Below are positions 8,131-17,281 of a DNA stretch of 64,000 nt, one piece after another. The stretch is from Candidatus Staskawiczbacteria bacterium (GTDB taxonomy: Bacteria; Patescibacteria; Paceibacteria; Paceibacterales; Staskawiczbacteraceae). The notes below the pieces were generated by a model, which saw only the letters and a list, made by a program, of their open reading frames with translations, had not been told where the DNA came from and made no database searches. Position 1 is the first letter of the stretch. The number at the start of each line of letters is the position of its first letter. The stretch spans positions 1 to 64,000 of the forward strand of contig CAILLM010000003.1 in assembly GCA_903835075.1 (NCBI GenBank), read 5' to 3'. The translations under genes were made by a program, and so were the position numbers.

Positions 8131-8844
8131 TTATTCGGCGGATTTTACTATTTTTATAAATTCTTCGGCAATTAACGATGCTCCGCCGACCAACAACCCA
8201 TTTGCCCCTGCCTCTTTTATATATTCACCCGAATTATCGCTTTTAACGCTACCACCGTAAAGTACGCGAACTTGCCCAATTAATGTTCTTATAAAATCAA
8301 GCGATTCTTTTGTCTCCTCAACCCCGCAATTATTTCCTGTTCCAATTGCCCAGACCGGCTCGTAAGCAACATTCAAATTAGCCAAATCTGTTATTCCGTC
8401 TAGCCCAATTTTAATTTGCTTTTCTAAGACTTCATTTTTCTTACCGGCATCGTGTTCTTCCTGAGTTTCACCAACACAAAAAATAACTTTTAATCCAGCT
8501 TCAAGTGCTTTTTTTATTTTTTTATTTATAATTTCGTCAGTTTCGCCAAAATATTTTCTTCTTTCCGAGTGGCCAATAATTATATATTCTACTTTTAAAT
8601 CTTTTAGCATTTCAACTGAGATTTCTCCTGTAAAAGCGCCCTTATCTTCAAAATAAACATTTTGTGCTCCCATGGAAACAACTCCTTCTCCGAAAATTGA
8701 GGCATACAAATAAACAGCAGGCGGACAAACAATAACTTCTACATCTAATCCGCGAGAGCCCTCTCTAATGGCGTCAAAAATTTCTTTAGCCTCTTTTTGC
8801 GAATTTGGATTCATTTTCCAATTCGCCACAATCAAATTTTTCAT
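8131..8844 (-). CDS. tpiA: Triosephosphate isomerase
   Basis: Interconverts DHAP and glyceraldehyde-3-phosphate. Catalytic residues are visible: Lys in NLIVANWKMN, His in IIGHSERRKYFGE and Glu in NVAYEPVWAIGTG. The phosphate-binding VLYGGSVKSDN and GLLVGGASL loops are also present. At 237 aa it is slightly shorter than the usual ~250. It starts 6 nt after the stop of a secreted protein, an unusual partner, and is followed by a strong terminator. Confidence 0.95.
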   Translation of the reverse strand: MKNLIVANWKMNPNSQKEAKEIFDAIREGSRGLDVEVIVCPPAVYLYASIFGEGVVSMGAQNVYFEDKGAFTGEISVEMLKDLKVEYIIIGHSERRKYFGETDEIINKKIKKALEAGLKVIFCVGETQEEHDAGKKNEVLEKQIKIGLDGITDLANLNVAYEPVWAIGTGNNCGVEETKESLDFIRTLIGQVRVLYGGSVKSDNSGEYIKEAGANGLLVGGASLIAEEFIKIVKSAE

Positions 8845-8850
8845 AATTTT

Positions 8851-10476
8851 TTATTTATGTGTTAACACTAAAAATTTTGCCTGTAAAAGTTGCAAAACCT
8901 GCGTAATTAGAGCAATCAATTGCTTTTTTAATTCAATAATTGTTGCAGTACCACTCTTAACTGTTGGGACCACAATATTAATTGATGTTGGTACTGTTGA
9001 AAAATTTGCTAGAATTGTGTGGGGTTGGGTAATACTACTAAATGTATGGGTTGATTCAACTCCAACAGACACATTATCTACCAATACGTCTGCAATTTGA
9101 TAGCCTGTATTTGGCGTAATGTTAAAAGTATAGTTGCCACCTTGAACAATATTTTGGCTGCCAGGACTTATTGAACCATTTGGCGTAACATAAACTGAAA
9201 TAGGATAAGATGTTGCACCTCCACCAGGAGCCCTAGTTACAATAATTGTATATGTATTTGTTGTTATGCCATCTTGGGCAGTAACAACTGTTGTAATTGT
9301 GTTGCTTCCAACGTTTAAGGTTATAGCTCCAGAAGCATTCCCAGAAGCTACTAGTGTTCCGTTCACTGTGACTGTGGCGTTAGCTTGATTGGTTGTTGGG
9401 GTAACGGTTAAACTCGTAACTCTGTTGGCAACGCTAGCGGTATATGAAGTTGTGCTAGGTGAAAACACTGGGGTTAGCGTACCCGAGCTAATAGTAAAAT
9501 TACTCAATGTGGCATCAGTGGTAAATGGATTTTGGCATGTTTCAGATGGTAAAGATGGTGTGCTTATAGTAATATTGGAAACAGTATTTATCACTCCAGA
9601 AGTAGTAGAATATATATTGTTATTGGCTATATTAAAAATTCCGCCATCCTCCCTTAAATCGTAATGCCCCACACCTCCAGATGAATTCTCCATGCAATGA
9701 TAAGCATTCATGGTCCCATACAAAGAAAGAAGTGCGTAGTTAGTATTATTATTCGTGGCGGTAAAATTAGAATTATAAAGATTCAATGTCCCCCCGCTAC
9801 CCCTCACAGACCCTGCCGTTCCCATAATGGGAAGAAAATATGGACCTGCTGAAATAAAAGTAGAATCGTAAACATTAACCGTACTCCCAGACGAATCTAG
9901 GGCGATGCTGTCAAATTTTGAGTTTACAGTAGAATTAAAAATATTTGCCGTAAAAGTTGTACTCGTGGAATAAAAATAAAACCCATCAGACTCCGCGATT
10001 AGCTTTACGTTCTCAACCGTAAAATTTGTTGGGATAGTATTTATGCCCTGATAAAAACCAACTGGCAGTTGGAGGTTATGGAACCCTTCGTTGCCATTAA
10101 CGGTTAAATAACCAATTACACTGCTTGTTCCAGGAACAACAATTGCTCCGCCAACCCCGCCTAAAACTTGCGATTTTATAATAGTAGTATCAATTCCGCG
10201 ACCATAAAGAGACACGGAAGTTGGCAAGGTTATGCCCGCGTTTCCAATATCAAAAGTGCTAGCAGATAAATAAAGAGTATCCCCTGCAACAGATGCAGTA
10301 ACAGCATTTTTCAAAGCTGTTCCCCTGGAAATGTCTGAATTGCTTGCTGATGCATAATCTGTTTCCGTGCAATTAGAGTGCATTATAGACACTCCGCCAT
10401 TGGGGAAAATACCACTTGCAAAAACAGTCCCTGGCACGACCAAACAAAACAATAATACTGTTAGAATATATTTCAT
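8851..10476 (-). CDS. Secreted beta-helix/cadherin-like surface protein
   Basis: 541 aa with a signal peptide (residues 1-20, ending VFA-SG). Residues ~45-300 resemble a pectin-lyase-like right-handed beta-helix (GDTLYLSASTFDIGNAGITLPTSVSLYGRG). A cadherin-like beta-sandwich follows (~320-415: LSNFTISSGTLTPVFSPSTTSYTA). Next comes an InlB B-repeat-like unit (~418-490, ending TILANFS). The C-terminus is a short amphipathic Leu-rich helix. Probably an adhesin or envelope protein. No membrane anchor is obvious. Confidence 0.65.
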   Translation of the reverse strand: MKYILTVLLFCLVVPGTVFASGIFPNGGVSIMHSNCTETDYASASNSDISRGTALKNAVTASVAGDTLYLSASTFDIGNAGITLPTSVSLYGRGIDTTIIKSQVLGGVGGAIVVPGTSSVIGYLTVNGNEGFHNLQLPVGFYQGINTIPTNFTVENVKLIAESDGFYFYSTSTTFTANIFNSTVNSKFDSIALDSSGSTVNVYDSTFISAGPYFLPIMGTAGSVRGSGGTLNLYNSNFTATNNNTNYALLSLYGTMNAYHCMENSSGGVGHYDLREDGGIFNIANNNIYSTTSGVINTVSNITISTPSLPSETCQNPFTTDATLSNFTISSGTLTPVFSPSTTSYTASVANRVTSLTVTPTTNQANATVTVNGTLVASGNASGAITLNVGSNTITTVVTAQDGITTNTYTIIVTRAPGGGATSYPISVYVTPNGSISPGSQNIVQGGNYTFNITPNTGYQIADVLVDNVSVGVESTHTFSSITQPHTILANFSTVPTSINIVVPTVKSGTATIIELKKQLIALITQVLQLLQAKFLVLTHK

Positions 10477-10528
10477 ATTTAAAAAAATTTAATAAAAAAC
10501 TTTATATTATATTATATTACCACAAAAA

Positions 10529-11275
10529 CTAATCTGTTAAAATTTTGGGACCAATTCTTGTAATGGCAATTGTGTGTTCAAAATGCGCGGACAAAGAGTT
10601 GTCACGCGTGGCATAACCATAACCATCGTCTGAGTGCCTTAAATTATAATCCCCCATTGTTACCATTGGTTCAATACAAATTACCATTCCTTCAACTAAT
10701 TTTGCTCCGCTTTGTCTTTTTCCATAATTTGGAATTTTGGGGTCCTCATGAACTGTTTTGCCAATTCCATGACCACATAAGTCGCGTACTACGCCGAACC
10801 CTTGGTCTTCAATACATCTTTGCACGGTATTTCCAATATCTCCAATTGTATTACCAATTTTTGCTTTTTTAATTCCCAAGCGAAGCGATTTTTTTGTAAC
10901 ATTTATAAGCCTTTTTGCTTCATACGAAACATTCCCAACTGCAACTGTTATGGCCGAATCAGTGTTGAACCCTTTATATAAAACACCCAAATCTAATTTT
11001 ACTAAGTCGCCATCTTTTATTTTATAATTTGAAGGATATCCATGAACAATATTTTCATTTACAGAAACACACAAAGAGTAAGGAAAGCCTTCATAACCCT
11101 TAAAAGCTGGTTTTGCACCTGCATGAGAAACAATAAGAGCCTCTGCGGCTCTGTCCAATTCTATGGTGGCAATTCCGGGCTTTGTCATTTTTTCTAAAGC
11201 CTTAAGTGTAGCAGACAATATTTTTCCACCTTCTCTAATTGTTTGAATTTCTTCTGGTGTTTTTAATGTAATCAT
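10529..11275 (-). CDS. map: Methionine aminopeptidase type I
   Basis: Removes the initiator Met from new proteins. The dinuclear metal ligands are recognisable: two Asp in VKLDLGVLYKGFNTDSAI, His in CGHGIGKTVHEDPKIPN, Glu in VICIEPMV and Glu in AHFEHTIAIT. Length 248 aa fits type Ia. Its start abuts the stop of the UPF0200-like gene, giving the order secY-adk-(NTPase)-map like many bacterial spc operons. Confidence 0.95.
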   Translation of the reverse strand: MITLKTPEEIQTIREGGKILSATLKALEKMTKPGIATIELDRAAEALIVSHAGAKPAFKGYEGFPYSLCVSVNENIVHGYPSNYKIKDGDLVKLDLGVLYKGFNTDSAITVAVGNVSYEAKRLINVTKKSLRLGIKKAKIGNTIGDIGNTVQRCIEDQGFGVVRDLCGHGIGKTVHEDPKIPNYGKRQSGAKLVEGMVICIEPMVTMGDYNLRHSDDGYGYATRDNSLSAHFEHTIAITRIGPKILTD

Positions 11276-11847
11276 TATTTCAAAGTTGATAAAAATTTCT
11301 GAAGCTGGTTTTTTGCATCCTCAACAGAACTTGTATTAATTATTGTAAAATCTGCCATTGCAATTGGCCCACCTTTTTCAATATTTTCAATTTCAGCATA
11401 ATCACGTTTTTTGGAATCTGCCTTAGGAGTAGACCTAAATCTATTATTAGGATCATTTTCTACAGCTCTATTTTCCAATCTTTCGTATCTTAATTCTGGT
11501 GGAGCAAAAACACCTAAAATATGCATAGCCTCGCCGTATTTTTCTTTTAGTATTTTATATTCTGTCCAGCTGTATAAACCATCTCCCACTACGTTTGAAT
11601 TTTTGAGAAGTTCATCAAATTTTGGAATGTTTAAAGTTGCAAAAGCGCCCATACCATATTGTTTGCGCAACCCTTCTCGCATTGCCTTTTCATTGGTTTC
11701 ATTAACTTCTTGCCCAGTTTTTTTCAACTCATCCATTGTAATCTGCCCAAACCTTACATATGCAAAACCTTCTTTTACGAGCTCGTCTGAAACAATACTT
11801 TTACCCGAACCTGTCATACCAACTATAAAAATTATTTTATTTTCCAT
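11275..11847 (-). CDS. UPF0200-like P-loop nucleotide kinase
   Basis: 190 aa with a Walker A motif at residues ~9-17 (GMTGSGKS), a QITMDELKKTGQEVNETNE segment, and the VVGDGLYSWTEYKILKEKYG and ELRYERLENRA blocks. This pattern resembles archaeal UPF0200 and dephospho-CoA-kinase-like enzymes. The substrate cannot be read from the sequence. It overlaps adk by 11 nt and touches map, so it is translationally coupled in the secY operon. Confidence 0.6.
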   Translation of the reverse strand: MENKIIFIVGMTGSGKSIVSDELVKEGFAYVRFGQITMDELKKTGQEVNETNEKAMREGLRKQYGMGAFATLNIPKFDELLKNSNVVGDGLYSWTEYKILKEKYGEAMHILGVFAPPELRYERLENRAVENDPNNRFRSTPKADSKKRDYAEIENIEKGGPIAMADFTIINTSSVEDAKNQLQKFLSTLK

Positions 11848-12541
11848 TTTTTTCTATTGCATTTAAAATATCATTAAAAACTTTATCTATTGTCTGATCG
11901 CCATTTATTTTATTAACTTCAAAATTATTTTTATTAAAATAATCAATCATTGGGAGAGTTCTTTCAACATATTGATTTATTCTTTTTTTAATAACTTCAG
12001 GATCATTGTCATCTTTTCGCATCAACAATTTTGACCCGTCTAATGGGCAAAGAGTTAAATTTTTTGTTTCTTCATTTGTCAAAATAGAATGCCTCATCAA
12101 TTCACAAGTCTTTCTGTTAGAATTTCTTAAAATTGTGACTTCCGGCTCTACCTCAATTAAAACTATTTTTATGTTTTCTTTGCCGTATAAATTTTCAATA
12201 AATGGCATCATTTTCTCCACCTCATAAGCGGTTCTAGGTGATCCGGAAAAAATAATTGACCTACCTTCATCTGCCAATTCCTTAATTTTCTCAAGCATTA
12301 AAGTTACCACAAAAGGCGGGTCCCATAATGTGCCCGCATCAGCTATTTCTTTTTCCTTGGCAAAGTAATATTTTTCTCCGTCAACTTCCACAAAAGCACC
12401 AGGTTGTGCTTCTGCAATTTTTTTACCTATAATTCCGCTGGTTTCGCTAACGTACAAACCCAATTTATCTGAAAGAAGTTCAGATTGAGTACCCTTCCCT
12501 GCTCCGGGAGGTCCAAACAAAATTATAACTTGTTTTAACAT
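11837..12541 (-). CDS. adk: Adenylate kinase, divergent
   Basis: P-loop nucleoside-monophosphate kinase (IILFGPPGAGKGTQSELLSDKLG) in the usual place after secY. The LID region (RKTCELMRHSILTNEETKNLTLCPLDG) keeps only two cysteines. The motif that is DGFPR in standard adenylate kinases reads SGSPRT here, so the conserved Asp and Phe are replaced by Ser. A second adenylate-kinase-like protein at 47.4 kb retains DGFPR. Activity of this copy is therefore less certain. Confidence 0.8.
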   Translation of the reverse strand: MLKQVIILFGPPGAGKGTQSELLSDKLGLYVSETSGIIGKKIAEAQPGAFVEVDGEKYYFAKEKEIADAGTLWDPPFVVTLMLEKIKELADEGRSIIFSGSPRTAYEVEKMMPFIENLYGKENIKIVLIEVEPEVTILRNSNRKTCELMRHSILTNEETKNLTLCPLDGSKLLMRKDDNDPEVIKKRINQYVERTLPMIDYFNKNNFEVNKINGDQTIDKVFNDILNAIEKNGK

Positions 12542-12542
12542 T

Positions 12543-13820
12543 TTAAAATGTTTCGTATTCGCGCATTTGAAGTTGCGCGTTAATTTGTCTTACTGTATCA
12601 AGAACCACAGATACCACAATTAAAAGAGAAGTACCTCCAACCAAGAATGCGAACCCTGTAACACCTGTAATTCCTGCAACAATTGATGGCAAAATAGCAA
12701 TTAATCCCAAGAACATAGCACCTGTGAACAAGACTCTGTTTAAAATATGTTTCATAAAAACAGCTGTTGATTGCCCTGGCCTTACACCTGGGATAAACCC
12801 ACCCATTTTTTGCAAATTTTCAGAAATTGTTTTTGGATCAAAAGTTACTGCAGTATAAAAATATGTAAATATAATAACTAACAAGAAGTATAAAGCTCCG
12901 TGTATCCAAACATTGTTAAAAAATGCTCCAACATTTGTGGCGACCACTCCAACCATTCCTGCGTATGTTCCAAAATAACTAGCAATCATTCCAGGAAATA
13001 GAAGAATAGACAATGCAAAAATAATAGGTATAACTCCTGCTGGGTTAACACTCAAGGGCAAATATGTTGAAGTTCCTCCGTACATTTTTGAGCCTCTAAT
13101 TCTCTTTGCATAAGAAACCGGAATATTTCTACGGGCCTCAGTAATTAAAACCACTCCCGCAACTATAACAATGGCCAGTACAAAAAATGCAATATAGGAA
13201 GGGATTTGTGATGGCGTATAAGAAGAAAATGTTTGAAAAATGTTAATTGGAATTCTAGCCACTATACCAGCAAAAATTAACAAAGAAATACCATTTCCCA
13301 TTCCTTGCTCTGAAATTATTTCTCCAATCCACATTAAAAACATTGCTCCAGCAGTTATTGTTAAAACAGCTGATACCATTATTGGCCAAGAAAGGCCTGT
13401 AATAATTCCCTGTTTTGCAAAAACTATAAGCATACCATAGCCTTCAAATGCTGCCAATGGAATTGTGAACAATCTTGAATATTGGTTAAATTTTTGTCTG
13501 CCAGACTCTCCCTCTTCCTTGTAAAGTTTTTCCAAGGCAGGAAATATCATTGTTAAAAGCTGTAAAATAATGGTAGCCGTAATATAGGGCCCAAGGCCTA
13601 ACAAAACAATTGAAAAATTACTTAAAGCGCCCCCAGTGAACAAATTTAAAAGACCAAAAACCTGGTTTTGGTCAAAGAATTTCCTTAAGTTTTCAGCTCC
13701 AATTCCTGGTATTGGTATATTAGCTGCTAGTCTAAATACAACAAATAGAAAAACAACAAATAGAAATTTTTTTCTGAGTTCTTTGTTTTTAAAAAGAAAT
13801 AATATTTTTTCGTACCACAT
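12543..13820 (-). CDS. secY: Protein translocase subunit SecY
   Basis: Channel subunit of the Sec translocon with ten expected membrane helices. Diagnostic segments are RLAANIPIPGIG with the plug region behind it, GLGPYITATIILQLLT, QGMGNGISLLIFAGI, RRNIPVSYAKRIRG and a PGVRPGQST-type C-terminal block. Length 425 aa is normal. It follows rplO across a type A element that ends 7 nt before the SecY start codon. Confidence 0.96.
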   Translation of the reverse strand: MWYEKILFLFKNKELRKKFLFVVFLFVVFRLAANIPIPGIGAENLRKFFDQNQVFGLLNLFTGGALSNFSIVLLGLGPYITATIILQLLTMIFPALEKLYKEEGESGRQKFNQYSRLFTIPLAAFEGYGMLIVFAKQGIITGLSWPIMVSAVLTITAGAMFLMWIGEIISEQGMGNGISLLIFAGIVARIPINIFQTFSSYTPSQIPSYIAFFVLAIVIVAGVVLITEARRNIPVSYAKRIRGSKMYGGTSTYLPLSVNPAGVIPIIFALSILLFPGMIASYFGTYAGMVGVVATNVGAFFNNVWIHGALYFLLVIIFTYFYTAVTFDPKTISENLQKMGGFIPGVRPGQSTAVFMKHILNRVLFTGAMFLGLIAILPSIVAGITGVTGFAFLVGGTSLLIVVSVVLDTVRQINAQLQMREYETF

Positions 13821-13827
13821 GTAATTT

Positions 13828-13973
13828 AGCGAGGCAATTTTTTTAGCGAGGGAGTTAATTTTCAGCGTATTTCAGGACACGAAGTGCCTGACGAAGCCAT
13901 TTAGACGCGAAGCGTATCAATGGCGTTAGCAGAAAATTAATTGCCGAGCGAGAAAAAAGTTTTTTGCCAAGCG
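13828..13973 (-). repeat. Nested-hairpin intercistronic element, type A
   Basis: It fills the rplO-secY gap: 2 nt after the rplO stop and 7 nt before the secY start. Outer arms are AGCGAGGCAATTTTTTT and AAAAAAGTTTTTTGCCAAGCG-like sequence. The inner unit (13845-13950) is nearly identical to those at 6.1 and 58.0 kb, with the same two GAA-loop hairpins. Confidence 0.88.
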
Positions 13974-13975
13974 AT

Positions 13976-14419
13976 TTATTTGATACTTCCTCCTGCTTTT
14001 TCAATTGCCTCTTTAGCAGATTTTGATGCTTGGCAATTTTCTACAACCAATTTTTTTGTGAACTTTTGGTCGTTTTTTGAGTCACCTAAAATTTTAACTT
14101 TTGGAGATCTTCCTTTTATTTTACTGATAATTCCTTTTTTAATCAAATTTTCTGGATTGATTGTTTCTCCATCCTTAGAAGTTTTTTCCAAAACACTCAA
14201 ACTAACCACTGCAACATCATTTTCTACTCTAAAACTTCTATATCCCTTTAATTTAGGATACCTTTTAATTAATTCTCTTATAATTGGTACCATTTTTCTA
14301 CCTGCTCTGGATTTTTGACCCTTCGCACCCTTTCCGGAAGTAGTTCCTTTCTTTCCTCCTCTACCAATTCTCTTTTTGGTTCTATTTTTATGTTTTGGTT
14401 GTAATTCGTGAAGTTGCAT
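13976..14419 (-). CDS. rplO: Ribosomal protein uL15
   Basis: Late-assembly large-subunit protein. The Gly/Arg/Lys-rich N-terminus (KKRIGRGGKKGTTSGKGAKGQKSRAG) and the globular part ending ASKSAKEAIEKAGGSIK are typical. 147 aa. It follows rpsE after 1 nt, with no room for rpmD (uL30). Confidence 0.96.
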   Translation of the reverse strand: MQLHELQPKHKNRTKKRIGRGGKKGTTSGKGAKGQKSRAGRKMVPIIRELIKRYPKLKGYRSFRVENDVAVVSLSVLEKTSKDGETINPENLIKKGIISKIKGRSPKVKILGDSKNDQKFTKKLVVENCQASKSAKEAIEKAGGSIK

Positions 14420-14420
14420 A

Positions 14421-15035
14421 TTATATTTTATTCTTCAGTTTCTTTAAAGCTTCTATTGTTGCTCTGGCATTATTTAATTTATTTTTTGAACCTGAAAGAA
14501 TTTTTGAAGAAATATTTTTAATTCCAGCCAATTCGCAGATTGTTCTAACTGCACCGCCAGCAACCAATCCTCTGCCCTTTTTCTGTGGTTTCAATAAAAT
14601 TACTGCTGGTCCTGATTTTGCCATTGTTTCGTGAGGAATTGTACCGTTTACGATAATAACGTTAACCAAGTCTCTTTTGGCGCGTCTGGTAGCCTTTTCT
14701 ACAGCCTGGGAAACATCCTTTCCTTTATCTATACCAATTCCAATTTTACCTTTTTTATCACCAGCAACAACAACTGCTCTAAAGCTCATTCTTTTTCCTC
14801 CACCAGTAACTCTGGTAACTCTAGCCAAATCTAAGAGCTTTGTTTGGAAATCATCTTTTGGGACATCTCTGCCAGCTCCAGCCCTGTTAAAACCAGGCCT
14901 TCTTTGTTGCCCAAAACTATTGTTTCTTTGCCCCTGTCCTTGCCCACCTCTTCCAGCGTCTCTTTGAGCTGGCTGTTCTCCAGTAGGAATTGGCACAAAG
15001 CCGTCACTTGATTGTTGTTTGATTTCGTCTGCCAT
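14421..15035 (-). CDS. rpsE: Ribosomal protein uS5
   Basis: 30S protein involved in decoding fidelity. The dsRBD-like and S5 domains span residues ~60-204 (FQTKLLDLARVTRVTGGGKRMSFRAVVVAGDKKGKIGIGIDKGKDV, IPHETMAKSGPAVILLKP). The N-terminal ~55 residues are Gln/Gly/Arg-rich and low complexity. rpmD does not follow it, a CPR trait. Confidence 0.95.
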   Translation of the reverse strand: MADEIKQQSSDGFVPIPTGEQPAQRDAGRGGQGQGQRNNSFGQQRRPGFNRAGAGRDVPKDDFQTKLLDLARVTRVTGGGKRMSFRAVVVAGDKKGKIGIGIDKGKDVSQAVEKATRRAKRDLVNVIIVNGTIPHETMAKSGPAVILLKPQKKGRGLVAGGAVRTICELAGIKNISSKILSGSKNKLNNARATIEALKKLKNKI

Positions 15036-15046
15036 AATTTCTATAT

Positions 15047-15064
15047 TTAAACGTAGTGATATAT
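15047..15064 (-). promoter_or_regulatory. Recurrent leader motif (copy 3, diverged)
   Basis: ATATATCACTACGTTTA on the minus strand, 12-29 nt upstream of rpsE. It differs at two or three positions from the other three copies. Confidence 0.3.
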
Positions 15065-15070
15065 TTATTA

Positions 15071-15418
15071 TTAAAATTGTAATCCGCCTTCTCTTGCTCC
15101 ATCGGCTAAGGATTTTACTCTGCCGTGGAAAAGATTTCCTCCTCTATCAAAAATAACTTTTTCAATTTTGCTTTCTTTTGCTTTTTCTGCAATTAACATT
15201 CCAACCTGTTTAGAAAGTTCTGATTTATTGCCCTTTTTTGCTTTTAAATCCTTATCTGAAACGCTAGCTAAAATTTTCTCGCTATCGTCATTTACCAATT
15301 GAGCATAAATATGTTGGTTTGATCTAAATACAAAAAGCCTTGGTCGATCTTTTGTACCGTGCATATTTATTCTCATTTTTTTATGCCTTCTTATTCTTTT
15401 TTCTGTTTTGATTGACAT
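15071..15418 (-). CDS. rplR: Ribosomal protein uL18
   Basis: 5S rRNA-binding protein of the central protuberance. Family segments are KRIRRHKKMRINMHGTKDRPRLFVFRSNQHIYAQLV, IAEKAKESKIEKVIFDRGGNLFHGRVKSLADGAREGGLQF. I chose the start MSIKTEKR at 15418; an upstream in-frame ATG at 15430 would add four residues and lies 3 nt from the rplF stop. Confidence 0.94.
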   Translation of the reverse strand: MSIKTEKRIRRHKKMRINMHGTKDRPRLFVFRSNQHIYAQLVNDDSEKILASVSDKDLKAKKGNKSELSKQVGMLIAEKAKESKIEKVIFDRGGNLFHGRVKSLADGAREGGLQF

Positions 15419-15433
15419 GATAATTTTCAACTA

Positions 15434-15982
15434 TTATTTACTTGATGCTACAACTTTTTTACCTTCTTTTCTTCTAATTTTTTCTCCTTGGTATTTAATT
15501 CCTTTTCCCTTATATGGTTCAGCTTTTTTCTGAATTCTAATCAATGCAGCCATGTGCCCTACTCTTTCCTTGTCTGATCCAGAAACCGTAATCAAGTTCT
15601 TTTCCACTAAAAAGCTAACTCCGTCTATTTTTTTTATTTTAATAGGATTTGTAAATCCAACATTCAAAACTAGAAAATCTCCATCAACATTAGCCTTAAA
15701 ACCAACTCCTTCAATCTCTAATTTCTTTTCAAAACCCTTACTTACTCCTTCAACCATGTTTGAAATTAAAGCTCTGTATAAACCCCACAATCCTCTTCCT
15801 TTTTTGGAAAGTTCTCCTTTTGGAGCAACCAAAATCATGTTGTCCTTTACTTCAACTTTAATTTCAGGGTGTATTACCTGTTTTAATTCTCCTTTTGGCC
15901 CTGAAACTTTAATCTCTCTTTCAGAGATGTCTGTTTTAACGCCCTCTGGAATTTCAATTGGTTTTTTTCCTATGCGTGACAT
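15434..15982 (-). CDS. rplF: Ribosomal protein uL6
   Basis: Two-domain protein at the base of the L7/L12 stalk. N-terminal MSRIGKKPIEIPEGV and the C-terminal conserved stretch PEPYKGKGIKY-like (AEPYKGKGIKYQGEKIRRKEGKK) are present. 182 aa, normal length, between rpsH and rplR. Confidence 0.96.
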   Translation of the reverse strand: MSRIGKKPIEIPEGVKTDISEREIKVSGPKGELKQVIHPEIKVEVKDNMILVAPKGELSKKGRGLWGLYRALISNMVEGVSKGFEKKLEIEGVGFKANVDGDFLVLNVGFTNPIKIKKIDGVSFLVEKNLITVSGSDKERVGHMAALIRIQKKAEPYKGKGIKYQGEKIRRKEGKKVVASSK

Positions 15983-16013
15983 GATTTTATTTATTTAAGC
16001 GAATAATTATATT

Positions 16014-16403
16014 TTACCAAACTTTACAAATTACTTCTCCTCCTAATTTTTTATATCTTGCATCTTTATTGGTCATTAAGCCTTTTGATGTTGAAATTAT
16101 TGATATTCCAAACCCTCCTCTTACCTTTTTAATATCTGCAAATCCTTCATAAATTCTTTGTCCAGGCCTTGAAATTCTTTTGAAACCTTCCATTGCTGGA
16201 ATTTCGTTATTATATTTTAAAGTAATTTTTAAACCTTTTATTTTGCCTTTTGAAGCTTTTTTTACTTCTCCAACAAATCCTTCTTTTGATAATATATTAG
16301 CAATTTCGTTTTTTATTTTAGACAAAGGAATCAAAACATCTGTTTTAGCAACAGCTTCGGCATTCTTTATTTGATTTAACATGTCTGTAATTGGGTCTGT
16401 CAT
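16014..16403 (-). CDS. rpsH: Ribosomal protein uS8
   Basis: 16S rRNA-binding assembly protein. MTDPITDMLNQIKNAE starts the N-terminal domain. The C-terminal domain carries GFGISIISTSKGLMTNKDARYKKLGGEVICKVW, the usual end. 129 aa. It is separated from rpsZ by a hairpin element. Confidence 0.96.
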   Translation of the reverse strand: MTDPITDMLNQIKNAEAVAKTDVLIPLSKIKNEIANILSKEGFVGEVKKASKGKIKGLKITLKYNNEIPAMEGFKRISRPGQRIYEGFADIKKVRGGFGISIISTSKGLMTNKDARYKKLGGEVICKVW

Positions 16404-16420
16404 ATTTTTTGTTTAGTTTG

Positions 16421-16512
16421 AAGCGAAGTAATAAACTTTTTGAAGGTTTAGGTCTACTTGCTCAAAGAGCAAGAGGGAAACCTGCTACCGGAAAAAAGTT
16501 TGTTACTGAGCG
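16421..16512 (-). repeat. Nested-hairpin intercistronic element, divergent type D
   Basis: Arms AAGCGAAGTAATAAACTTTT and AAAAAAGTTTGTTACTGAGCG enclose a GGTTT/AAACC stem and a perfect CTTGCTC-AAA-GAGCAAG hairpin. It starts 3 nt after the rpsZ stop and ends 17 nt before the rpsH start. The layout is the same as other copies, but both arms have changed sequence while still pairing. Confidence 0.75.
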
Positions 16513-16515
16513 TGA

Positions 16516-16701
16516 TTACCATGATGATTTTTTGATTCCTGGGATCTCTCCTTTATTAGCTAATTCTCTGAAACAAATTCTGCAAAGACCAAAGGCTCTC
16601 ATAAATCCGTGCCTTCTGCCACATTTAAAACATCTCCTTATTTTTCTTGATGGATATTTTGGTTTTACTTTTGCTTTTGCTTCTTGTGATACTTTTGCCA
16701 T
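16516..16701 (-). CDS. rpsZ: Ribosomal protein uS14, zinc type
   Basis: 61-aa short zinc-binding form with two CxxC motifs (RRCFKCGRRHG and LCRICFRELANKGEIPGIKKSSW). Located between rplE and rpsH as usual. Confidence 0.95.
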   Translation of the reverse strand: MAKVSQEAKAKVKPKYPSRKIRRCFKCGRRHGFMRAFGLCRICFRELANKGEIPGIKKSSW

Positions 16702-16706
16702 GGTTA

Positions 16707-17276
16707 TTATTTAGATTTGGTTTCCTTCATTGGAAATCCTAATAATTTATATAATTCTAAACCTTCTTCTTTTGTTTTGGCATTTGTAACAACTGTTACT
16801 TCAAATCCAAAAATTGTTTTTTCTTTTTCTGTAAAAATTTCTGGGAAAAATATGTGCTCTTTAAATCCAATAGACAAATTTCCATTTTTATCAATTGATT
16901 TTGAATCAATACCTCTAAAGTCCCTAGATCTTGGCAAGGAAAGGTAAATTAATCTTTCTATAAAATCCCACATTCTTGATTTTCTTAATGTAACTACAGC
17001 TCCAATTTCTAGGCCTTCTCTCAATTTAAATCCGGCAATTGATTTTTTAGATTTAACTAAATTGGTTTTTTGTCCGGCAATTAATGATAAGTCTTGCATT
17101 ATAAAATTAAAGATTTTCTCTCTTTCTGAAGCAGACTTTCCCACAACTGCTTTACCAAAAGAACTATTTATGACTACCTTTTTTATTGAAGGAACAGCCA
17201 TTTTGTTCTTATATCCCAAATTTTTCATCATTGCTGGGATAACCTCTTTATTGTATTTTTCTTTTAAGCTTTGCAT
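16707..17276 (-). CDS. rplE: Ribosomal protein uL5
   Basis: 5S rRNA-binding protein that contacts uS13. Features: VPSIKKVVINSSFGKAV, QKTNLVKSKKSIAGFKLREGLEIGAVVTLR and PRSRDFRGIDSKSIDKNGNLSIGFKEHIFFPE. 189 aa. The gap to rpsZ is 5 nt. Confidence 0.96.
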   Translation of the reverse strand: MQSLKEKYNKEVIPAMMKNLGYKNKMAVPSIKKVVINSSFGKAVVGKSASEREKIFNFIMQDLSLIAGQKTNLVKSKKSIAGFKLREGLEIGAVVTLRKSRMWDFIERLIYLSLPRSRDFRGIDSKSIDKNGNLSIGFKEHIFFPEIFTEKEKTIFGFEVTVVTNAKTKEEGLELYKLLGFPMKETKSK

Positions 17277-17281
17277 GATAA

